64,000 nt of DNA, taken from contig CM022301.1 of the NCBI GenBank assembly GCA_011799875.1, positions 329,114,929 to 329,178,928 of the forward strand, read 5' to 3'. The first letter of the stretch is position 1. Every line of letters starts with the position of its first letter. Made by a program: the position numbers and the translations under genes. The notes beneath the pieces are model-generated. The model searched no databases. It worked only from the letters and a program-made list of their open reading frames with translations, and was not told where the DNA came from. The DNA comes from Thinopyrum elongatum (taxonomy: Eukaryota > Streptophyta > Magnoliopsida > Poales > Poaceae). Below, piece by piece: positions 55,960 to 64,000 of the stretch.

Positions 55960-56499
55960 TGGTTGACCAACATTAAAGAAGGGGAATTGGTATCACCCAT
56001 TTTATAAGTTGGGGCCATCATGAATTATCAAAAAAGGCTTTCGTCCCGCTTTACATATAAAGCAACGACCACGATCCATACAACACGACGCCACAAACAC
56101 CCGAGGCAAGATACAAAGGTGTTTCGGTTTAGACACACCACTCCATACAACTCCAAGTGGAACAACAAATGGACAATAAGCATGACTATGGAGACGATAA
56201 AACTCTCAACCGAGGAAAGCACCGCGAAGAAATGAGATTGAGCGCCGACGTACCATGAGCTCTACGATGGTGCCATCATGAATGAGTCTTCAGGATACAT
56301 CACGATGAACTACCGTCCTAAAATAGATCGGAAAATGCATATGGGGTAAGGAAAAACCTGTAAATTTTGGTTTGGACTTTCCTTGAACAGTTGATGGGCA
56401 TGTCTGTCGCCGGAGATGCCCGACGATGTCTGCGACCGTTGGAGTTGCAGCAACTCGTACGCCTTCTATTGGGAGGCGTCCTCTTCTACATGTGTGAAG

Positions 56500-56892
56500 T
56501 CATTGAGATGCCCCCTCCCATTGTGAAGGTGCAACAATGTCCGGCGCGGGCATGACGGAAGGCCCGGACGCGGGCATCGAAGCGGATGCGATGAACTCCA
56601 CCTGAACGGCGTGCTTCTCCGGCCTCTCAGCAGGTTCCTTCTCAGCCTTCTCGCGGGCGCGATGCTCCCTCCGGGCGTCGATCTCTGCCTTGTTCACGAT
56701 GGTAGGGACCCCAAAGAACTCCACGGAGCCATCCTCCATGGCGTGGCGAACGACGAACCATGCATCGATGGCTCTGGCGGAGGAGGAGGTTGGCGGCACG
56801 GATGTGGAAAAGGGAGGACAAACGCGGGAGGAAGCGCGGTTGATTCGGTTGATCTGGAGAGTTTTGGGGCCGATCCGGCCTATCTGATCCAA
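56500..56892 (-). CDS. Uncharacterised frame in the Harbinger-like element
   Basis: 130 codons on minus with S-V-E-F-F-G-V-P-T-I-V followed by a Glu/Arg/Lys-rich helix. Its position upstream of the SANT-like fragment on the same strand suggests it is part of the same old gene, but I cannot confirm it. Confidence 0.3.
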   Translation of the reverse strand: MDQIGRIGPKTLQINRINRASSRVCPPFSTSVPPTSSSARAIDAWFVVRHAMEDGSVEFFGVPTIVNKAEIDARREHRAREKAEKEPAERPEKHAVQVEFIASASMPASGPSVMPAPDIVAPSQWEGASQ

Positions 56893-57215
56893 CGTAGCGG
56901 ACGCGTCCGGGTGGCCCAGATCCGCCCTACATATGAGCTAGGTTTGAGGGGTGCCAAACAGCCCAGACGGGTTGGGTACGGGTTGGGTATGGGGTGTCCG
57001 GTTGCGAGAAGTTTTTTCATACTGTCAGCCCGGACATATGAGGTGGGGTAGGAGTCTACTTGGAGATGCTGTAACTTGACACTGAACATGATCAGTGCCT
57101 CTGCGCCCACAGTATGAGGTCATTTACAGAATATATTTTTAAGACGAATTTACAAACAAAACAATACCGCTACTCACATGGTACTCCGTAGAAGCCTAGG
57201 AGACTGCAGTGCCAA

Positions 57216-57395
57216 ATGGAGTTCCTTGACTTTTTCCTTGCAGTCCCATTGGTTATTGAGGAAGCTATCCAGCTCATGGAGTTCCTTGACTTTTTTCCTC
57301 GCGGTTCCATTGGTTATTGAGGAATCTGTCCAGCTCAGTCTTCTTGGACCAGGGAATTTCCTTGAATTTGCACAGCCATCACTTCAAAAATAGAG
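57216..57395. repeat. Two 60-bp tandem copies and a GLR1-like upstream block
   Basis: ATGGAGTTCCTTGACTTTTT starts at 57216 and 57276, each followed by CCATTGGTTATTGAGGAA; the unit is 60-61 bp. The right part (57345-57390) resembles 42765-42805 upstream of GLR1. Confidence 0.75.
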
Positions 57396-57559
57396 GGGTC
57401 TTTCTTCTTCTACACCGCACAACTAGTCATACTTTTGCACCTTTTTAAAAAATACACATATTATGGCACGAAAGGTCGCTCGACATTGCCAGTTGCAGAT
57501 GGTCTGTTCATGAACAGATAATTTCTCTCCCCGCAAAAAAAGAGACAATTTCTCTCCCC

Positions 57560-57563
<4 letters not shown>

Positions 57564-57592
<29 letters not shown>
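57564..57592. repeat. (AG)n microsatellite
   Basis: About 14 AG units followed by AATTTCTCT. Confidence 0.95.
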
Positions 57593-57595
<3 letters not shown>

Positions 57596-57599
57596 TCTC

Positions 57600-58460
57600 T
57601 GTTTGTACCACTTATAATACGCTGATACGATTGTCATTATGTAGTGCACTCAAACTGATACACCCCTTATTGACATCTAAAATGTCCTTATAGAGATCAG
57701 ACAACCCAAATGCACGTGCAAGTTCGTATCTGACCCACTCGATAGACGTGCTAAATTTATTGGAGTAAGCCCAGCAACCTAGCAATGTTAACAACAGACT
57801 GAAGTTCATCTGATAGAAACTTGGCAAAATAAAATTTAGAGAGGCTACATCCATCTGTTCATCACAAAACACCATATACCTTTTTTAACGAACCACCAAA
57901 TAGGTTTTGGTAGTTTACGTAGGTACAATTCTTTGGACAGCGAGACTACCCCGGCAATCCGTTTTCTCCTACAAGTAAGCGATCAAGACAAGTCCCCAAA
58001 TTTCCCTTTCTCAAATGTCAACACGCGCATTCCAACGTAGAGAGATCCGACTGTCACATTCATCTGGTTCTGACATACATATTAAAAGGGGGCAACTGGA
58101 ATTTAGATAAACAGCAGAAACCGAGGTGAATTTAGATAACAGCGGTTGTCACTTTCAAGTGATATATTGCAAGATTGAATGGAAGGGGCTATTGGTCAGT
58201 GAGTATTCAAGTTACCAGGGTAACATGCAGAAACCGAGTACTCCACTATTATAGAACTCATCATTGCAGCATGTCCGAAGCTACATATTCATATTGAACT
58301 TCTTGGCCGGCCGTGCTACGTCATTTGACCTTCGGAAACTACAACTGAAGTGAGGTAGTAGAAATTAGAATCATTCCTCTGCAATAAAATATGCCTGGTT
58401 CAAGGCATCGAAGAGTAGTCACCTATGCCGTCATGCTAAACTTTTAGCTTGAAGAAGCCA
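57600..58460. other. Upstream region of GLR2, no gene seen
   Basis: Mixed AT-rich DNA with only short frames. The last part is the likely promoter of GLR2. Confidence 0.5.
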
Positions 58461-58462
58461 AC

Positions 58463-58470
58463 TATATAAA
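58463..58470 (+). promoter_or_regulatory. TATA box of GLR2
   Basis: TATATAAA, 60 bases before the ATG at 58530, a usual distance for a plant promoter with a short 5' UTR. Confidence 0.65.
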
Positions 58471-58529
58471 AGCCACGGTGGCCTTAGATTCTGGGCACAA
58501 AATACTTCACAAACCTTGCACCACTGTCG

Positions 58530-58788
58530 ATGGAGAGAGTATCTCAAATCACCCTCTTCCTGTTACTCATCATCCATTCCGGCGTAGCTCAAAATGCTAC
58601 CCCGAGTGGAACAGATGAGTTCCCTGTTGGAGTGATCCTCGACTTGGAGTCATTGGGGGGCAAGATGGCCCAGACCAGCATTTTGATGGCTCTGGAAGAC
58701 TTCTATACAGTCCACAGAAACTACAGCCCGAAGATAGTTCTCCACATCAGGGACTCCAAAAGTAACAGCGTCGAAGCTGCATCAGCAG
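58530..58788 (+). CDS. GLR2 exon 1
   Basis: ATG, hydrophobic leader ending about S-G-V-A-Q, then V-G-V-I-L-D-L and A-Q-T-S-I-L-M-A-L-E-D-F-Y. Donor GCAG|GTAAAA, phase 1, as in GLR1. Confidence 0.92.
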
Positions 58789-59163
58789 GTAAAAGTTCTG
58801 CAGCCTATCATTAAAAATGCTTTACTGCTCCCTCCGAATGCTTACAAATATGCTTTCTCAACTTCTAATTGTCTGAAGTACAACCTTTTTTTTTACAGTC
58901 TTCAAAGTACAACTTATATAACCGAAAATATTATTAAAACAGTTTTGATGGAAAATAACATGGTTATTTACCAATGTGCCTCTACTAATGGACAAAGTTG
59001 GAAGAGTTTGATAGTAACATTTATCAAAAGGATTTAATGGTTTTTACTTAGGAACGAGTGTTTTTTTTTTGTTATATCTTTACTTTCCATGTGCTCCATA
59101 ATACTTCATCTGTTTAACAATAGACATCCAACTAACAAATGCACTAACAAAGCTAATTTATTA

Positions 59164-59256
59164 CTCCCTCCGTCCCAAAATAAGTGACTCAACTTTGTAC
59201 TAATTTTAGCACAAAGTTAGTACAAAGTTGAGTCACTTATTTTGGGACAGAGGGAG
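59164..59256. mobile_element. Stowaway MITE in GLR2 intron 1 (93 bp)
   Basis: CTCCCTCCGTCCCAAAATAA / TTATTTTGGGACAGAGGGAG with TA flanks. Same type and length as the MITE at 35735-35827. Confidence 0.95.
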
Positions 59257-60580
59257 TATATTCCTGCTAAACGAAGAGATGTAAATCAAATAACTAAACA
59301 CTAACAAAGCTAATTCATTATATTCCTGCTAAACGAAGTACTTTGAGCATATATCTCCCGCTAAAGTTCAGAAACTTAAAAAAGGACAATGATTGGCTAC
59401 TAAACTCTTGGTATTACCAACAAATATTTACACTTCTTTGCAAGGAAGTATTATGAGTTTTACTCTCAAAAAAGTTAGTACATGCATATTTAATAACCCA
59501 ATTATGTTTAGCTTAGCTTTTCCTTGATGGGTTTGTTGGTCTGAGAAACCTTAACAATAAGAATGAATCCTGCCAGCTGCTACCCGGTTGTAATCTGGTT
59601 AGCCACCTAATTGGTGTGAAGTGACTGGGTTCAAATTTCAATACCCAGAGATTATACATTTACTCGTGGTTTCAGATGTATGGTCATCTGTAGTTTGTGA
59701 AATTTAATCGTATGACATATTCATCATTACATAAATTTTCGACAATGCATAGCTAAATCTTTGCTGGGCAAGTGCTTAGCGTGCTTTTTATGATGAGGTT
59801 CTGTGAACGCGGTTGCTTGCCCTGAGCCACAGTGTTGGAAGTCCCTTTGTATCTGGACTGTTCTCTCAGTACTAACAGATAGATTTACTAATCAACCGCT
59901 TCTATTGACAAAAAATCAGAACATAGAAGATCAGTAGGAAATAGGAAAAAGATTGTAGGATGTGGACTTACAAATCAAATGGCATTATTGGCAATAATCT
60001 TTCTACCGAAGGACCCTTGGAAATATAAAAGTTTACTTCCAATTGAAAAATCACACAAAAATACCTTGAAAAAATCCTTCAGATGGATCGAGGGTCTGAC
60101 CTGAAATGGAAAAAAGGAGAATCAAGCATTCCTTCAAATTGTTATTGTAGTAAAAGAATATTTGAATATATTCCATAAAAGACTTCTAAAAGTTCTGTGA
60201 TAAAAGCAAAGGTAAAATAAACACTATTTATAAGCATAGCTAGTAATACAGGTTATAAACGTCACATTTCAAAACAAGCAACTCAAGTAAACAGAGCGAA
60301 CTGTAATCATCCTTTATACTGACAAGAAGTTTAGTTACATTCATCCAAATATTGTGGGTTCAAAATTGTAGTTTCATCTGCAAATCTGTAATAATTTCAA
60401 TCCTGTTTTCACAAGTGTAAGTTAAACTAGGGCAACAAAAACATATGCTACAGAGTGCTCTGAACCAACATATATTTTGTAAATACTATATGTCATTTCT
60501 TTACTCCTCGATTCTGAATTTATGAAGCTTCTGGCAGCACAAATTTGCGTTCAACTAAAGTTTGATTATGACCTTTACAG

Positions 60581-61911
60581 CTCTCGACCTGCTAGAGAAT
60601 TACAATGTCCAAGTTATCATAGGCCCTCAAACATCTTCACAAGCAGCATTTGTATCGGATCTCGGGAATAAAAGTCAGGTCCCTGTCATCTCCTTCACAG
60701 CAACAAGCCCATCTCTTTACTCTGGCAGTCTTCCTTATTTTGTCCGTGCAACATTGAGTGACTCTACACAAGTGAATAGCATTGCCTCCCTAATCAAGGC
60801 CTATGGGTGGAGACAGGTGGTGCCAATTTATGAAGAAACTGACTATGGTAGAGGTGTCATACCATATCTCATCGACGCCCTCCAAGAAATTGATGCTCGT
60901 GTTCCCTATCGGAGTGTGATCCCACTGTCAGCAACTAGTGAACAAATTACCCAAGAACTCTACAAGTTAATGACAATGCAAACAAGGGTCTTCATTGTGC
61001 ATATGTCACCTGATTTGGCTTCAATCCTCTTCACAAAGGCAAAAGAGATTGGTATGATGAAGAAAGGATTCGTATGGATCATGACAGATGGACTAACCAA
61101 TGTCATAGACTCCACGAACCCTTCTGTCATGGAAGCAATGAATGGTGTTTTGGGTGTAAAGTTTTATACTCCTAAATCATCAGAACTGGATAACTTCACC
61201 ATACGCTGGAACAGGAGATTACAAATTGGTACCCCAAATGGTCCACCATCGAAACTAAGCATATTTGAACTCTGGGGCTATGATACTATATGGGTGGTAG
61301 CTCAGGCAGTTGAAAACCTTGGTATTAAGAACAAAACATCATTTCAAAAACCAGCAGTTGCAAGAAACATGACAAGCCTGGGAACTTCTGTTTATGGCCC
61401 GGATCTCCTAAAGACCATCTTGCAATACAAATTTAGAGGTTTGAGTGGTCATTTTGACCTTTCAGGCAGGCAGCTGCAAGCATCAACATTTCAGATAATA
61501 AATGTAGTTGGTAAAGGGTGGAAATAAATTGGGTTTTGGACTGCAGAAAATGGTATTACCCAGCGGCTATACAGTGGAGAATCAATGACAGAGCATTCAG
61601 GCTTAGTTTCTGACCTAAACCCCGTGATTTGGCCAGGAAATTCAACAGAGATACCCAGAGGGTGGGAAGCTCCTGTAAATGGGAAGAAGCTTCGAGTAGG
61701 AGTGCATGTAAGTGTATACCCACAGTTTATGACAAGTGGAAAGGATCCTATCACAGGGGCAACTGAAGCAAGTGGCCTTTCAATTGATGTATTTGAAGAG
61801 GCAGTTAGAAGACTTCCCTATGCACTACCCTATGAATATGTAGCATTTGGCAGTACAAATGACACAAGCAGTGGAGGTTATGATGATTTTGTTTACCAAG
61901 TTTACCTTAAG
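60581..61911 (+). pseudogene. GLR2 exon 2 with in-frame stop
   Basis: 1331 bp after CCTTTACAG. Open for 314 codons (L-D-L-L-E-N-Y-N...I-I-N-V-V-G-K-G-W-K), then TAA 61525-61527, then open again from I-G-F-W-T-A-E-N to the S1 start (L-R-V-G-V, S-I-D-V-F-E-E-A-V, P-Y-E-Y). GLR1 has no stop at the matching place, where its sequence continues into I-G-F-W-T-A. Donor AAG|GTAATG, phase 0. Confidence 0.9.
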
Positions 61912-62041
61912 GTAATGCTTCACTGTTGTTCTGGTAACTGCTCTTGTAAGAGCTTATTGTAGCAAAGCAACTCATAATGTATATCAAATGTCATATATCA
62001 GAAGAATATATACATTAACTTTACATGAGAAGAATATATGG

Positions 62042-62127
62042 CATAGTTAGGCTCTTCTCAGTTTACCTATTCATATCCTTATGACATAGTTAGGCTCTTC
62101 CCAGTTTACCTATTCATATACTTATGA
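62042..62127. repeat. 43-bp direct repeat in GLR2 intron 2
   Basis: CATAGTTAGGCTCTTC begins at 62042 and 62085; a third start, CATAGTTACAG, is at 62128. Confidence 0.85.
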
Positions 62128-62179
62128 CATAGTTACAGCTTTATTAACAGTAAAGCAATTCTGTTTGATGCCCTTGCAG

Positions 62180-62488
62180 AAATATGATGTAGCAATTGGA
62201 GACATAACAATTGGGTATAATAGAACTTCCTACGTCGACTTCACTCTACCGTACACAGAATCAGGGGTGGCAATGGTCGTTCCAGCCAAGAGCAGCATAA
62301 ATAACAGCACATGGATTTTCATTGAGCCATTATCACGTGACCTGTGGTTCGGGAGCATCATATTGTTTCTGTACACGTGGATTGTTCTCTGGCTATTGGA
62401 GTTTCTCGGGAACAACACAAATGTTCGTGGACAAATTCCCAGAAAGCTCGGGATTATGACCTTTTTTTTCCCTATTTGGAGACAGCTG
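62180..62488 (+). pseudogene. GLR2 exon 3: S1 end, M1, pore region, unclear 3' edge
   Basis: After GCCCTTGCAG. Encodes D-V-A-I-G-D-I-T-I-G-Y-N-R-T-S-Y-V-D-F-T-L-P-Y-T, then M1 (L-W-F-G-S-I-I-L-F-L-Y-T). At the end, GLR1 has GATA|GTAAGT; here the aligned bases are GACAGCTGAGT, without GT at the exon edge, and the T8 run and following codons suggest a two-base indel. The frame shown ends about 62485. Confidence 0.75.
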
Positions 62489-62810
62489 AGTACATTTATC
62501 ATAATACTTTTATTTTAAAGAATTTCTGCATGACATATGACATGAAGTACCAAGCTGCATGACAAAACATTTTATAATCATGGTGCAATCAGAAAAGGTA
62601 AAAAGTTGAAGGAAATAGACATGCCTCTAGTTGCTTGGTTTCTCTTGAACAGCACTCTGTACGTATTTGCATACCTTAGATAAGCACATAACCAATATAG
62701 GGAGCAAACCTTGGGCAAGAACGTGGGCAGATAGCATAGAAAATAAGATCAGCTTCTGCTGTTGGATAGACCTAGGAGTGTGAAGCAAAGGTCAAAAGGG
62801 CTGAGTTATT

Positions 62811-63143
62811 TGGAAATAATTTCAACATCTTATTTTCTGTGATACTTTCTGTCAAAGAAACAATTTTACTATATTACCAATACTTGGAAGTACAAGCCAG
62901 CCCGCATCATAGCCTAGCCTGTGTGATACCTTGTCTCTGGCTGATGATCAGCATTCAATAATGCCACCAACACGATTTGGAAATAATTTCAACATCTTTT
63001 TACCGTTATACTTTCTGTCAAAGAAACAAATTTTACTGTATCACCAATACTTAGAAGTACAAGCCAGCCCGCATCATAGCCTAGCCTGTGTGATACCTTG
63101 TCTCTGGTTGATGATCAGCGTTCAATAATGCCACCAACCACGT
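62811..63143. repeat. 167-bp tandem duplication in GLR2 intron 3
   Basis: TGGAAATAATTTCAACATC starts at 62811 and 62978. The copies differ at several positions. Confidence 0.88.
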
Positions 63144-63391
63144 GTTGGTGGCTTATTTGTGTGAACTTTGGACTATGGTTTTCCAAGATTTCAACCTTTG
63201 TTCTGTGGCTTGTTAGCCATAAGATAACTACACATCTACACTAGCAGATTGTTCCTACCTTCTGAAAAAACTTAATGAGCACAATATGTAGAAACACACA
63301 AATAGTTTCATCCATATTATGTAGTCTTATGGTTCCTAAATTTTCATTTCATATGACTAAATAATAACATGATTCCTTTTAAAACTTTCAG

Positions 63392-63795
63392 AGGACAGAA
63401 TGGAATGCTTCCTATCTCGGATAGTATTGATTGTATGGGTATTTTTCTTCATCGTACTTTCGGCAGGCTATACCGCAAATTTGGCAACAATGCTCACCAT
63501 ACGGCAGCTAAATCCAACTGTAACTGATGTTCATGAACTCCGTAAAAGTGAGGAATATGTAGGATGCATTCGTGGTTCCTACGTCGAGGGTCTATTGGAA
63601 GAACTTGGTTTTGCTAGATCAAAGATCAGGTCCTATAACACCTACGACGGATTTTACAGCGCACTTTCCAAGGGAAGCAAAAATGGTGGTATTGCTGCCT
63701 TCATGCATGAAGTCCCATACATCAGATTATTTCTTGCAAAGCACTGCAAAGGGTACACTATGGTTCCATTTTATAAGGCGGCAGGTTTTGGATAC
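63392..63795 (+). CDS. GLR2 exon 4: M3 and S2
   Basis: After ACTTTCAG. Encodes M-E-C-F-L-S-R-I-V-L-I-V-W-V-F-F-F-I-V-L, Y-T-A-N-L-A-T-M-L, P-T-V-T-D-V-H-E-L and N-G-G-I-A-A-F-M-H-E-V-P-Y, ending G-F-G-Y. Donor TAC|GTAAGT, phase 0. Open throughout. S2 has F-M-H-E where GLR1 has V-I-D-E, a change at a position that is usually acidic in the ligand-binding lobe. Confidence 0.92.
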
Positions 63796-64000
63796 GTAAG
63801 TAACATCATTTCATGTGTCTATCTGCAATATATCTCTGGAGCTGACAAGTTATTTAATCGGTTTCAAATAATATGTATAGATTGTAGACATGCCTACACA
63901 AATCTCACCATTGCTACTTTTATTTATGATGTGACCATTGCTGACTTTGCATGCCTAAATCCTAACTGAGTGAGAGGAGGACACAACCAAGTTGAACTAA
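63796..64000 (+). other. GLR2 intron 4, left part
   Basis: Starts GTAAGTAAC. No acceptor followed by the expected F-P-K-G-S-type exon appears before the window ends. Confidence 0.7.

Larger units (their letters stand above)
55208..57071. mobile_element. PIF/Harbinger-like non-autonomous element
   Basis: The ends are AAGCATATCCAA and TTGGAGATGCTG, imperfect inverted repeats of the AGCATCTCCAA type, flanked by TAA on both sides (55205-55207 and 57072-57074), the usual Harbinger target. Inside lies a minus-strand Myb/SANT-like frame but no DDE transposase. Confidence 0.6.
58530..64000 (+). pseudogene. GLR2: second glutamate-receptor-like gene, 3' end outside window, probably broken
   Basis: Same orientation and exon plan as GLR1, starting 6.1 kb downstream of its end. 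Exons: 58530-58788, 60581-61911, about 62180-62488 and 63392-63795; the last exon should lie beyond 64000. Exon 1 has a good ATG and signal peptide (M-E-R-V-S-Q-I-T-L-F-L-L-L-I-I). Order as in GLR1: amino-terminal domain, S1, M1, pore, M3 (Y-T-A-N-L-A-T-M-L), S2. Exon 2 contains an in-frame TAA (61525-61527), after which the same frame continues open. The end of exon 3 lacks a normal GT donor and seems to have a small indel. Unless the stop is a sequence error, only the amino-terminal domain could be made. Confidence 0.87.

Noticed and set aside
57178..57393. 71-codon frame upstream of GLR2 that looks like a small protein
   Set aside because: Generated by a 60-bp tandem duplication in the upstream region; no start context or homologue seen other than the related block upstream of GLR1, which is not open in the same way.
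63796..63969. Continuation of the GLR2 exon 4 frame to 63969
   Set aside because: A GTAAGT donor at 63796 matches the donor of GLR1 exon 4, and the following residues do not resemble GLR; this is intron read-through.

Overview
The window looks like nuclear DNA of a Triticeae grass (wheat, Aegilops or barley lineage). The signs are nested Gypsy LTR retrotransposons, Stowaway MITEs with the CTCCCTCCGT terminus, Helitrons ending in a hairpin plus CTAG, and intron-rich plant genes. There is no bacterial, viral or organellar gene set. The only host genes I can support are two tandem glutamate-receptor-like (GLR) genes in the right third. Both carry disabling changes in the sequence as given.

Left part (1-33.4 kb): a stack of retrotransposons, all transcribed on the minus strand. 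Element 1 (Gypsy, enters from the left, right LTR 7240-7691) has gag, protease and a plus-strand antisense gene but no recognisable RT, RNase H or integrase. It sits in the gag start of element 2, whose 5' LTR is 7934-11893. A solo LTR (9024-10572, TSD AGCGG) interrupts that LTR. Element 3 (12688-32968) has Sabrina-like LTRs, a tRNA-Asp-type primer site and no gag-pol. Element 4 (15310-28517, TSD TCCGG) is nested in it: a complete but inactivated Gypsy element with gag, PR, RT, RNase H and IN on the minus strand and, between pol and the 3' LTR, a spliced antisense gene with a Transposase_28-type ('putative gypsy type transposon') domain.

Middle part (33-42.2 kb): probable CACTA subterminal repeats, a roughly 635-bp retroposon with a 16-bp target duplication, and a cluster of Helitrons. 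One Helitron carries exon fragments of a glutamyl-tRNA synthetase gene and a chloroplast C-terminal-processing protease (CtpA) gene in the same orientation. This is transcript-like gene capture.

Right part (42.2-64 kb): GLR1 (43121-52394, five exons) and GLR2 (58530 to beyond the window, four exons visible), both on the plus strand. They encode the ligand-gated channel architecture: amino-terminal domain, S1, M1-pore-M3, S2, M4. GLR1 has no ATG in exon 1, and in its last exon a small frameshifting deletion plus a stop. GLR2 has an in-frame TAA in exon 2 and an irregular exon 3 donor. A complete 3-kb Helitron with a cold-shock-domain fragment lies in GLR1 intron 3. MITEs, a LINE RT remnant and a PIF/Harbinger-like element fill the introns and the spacer.
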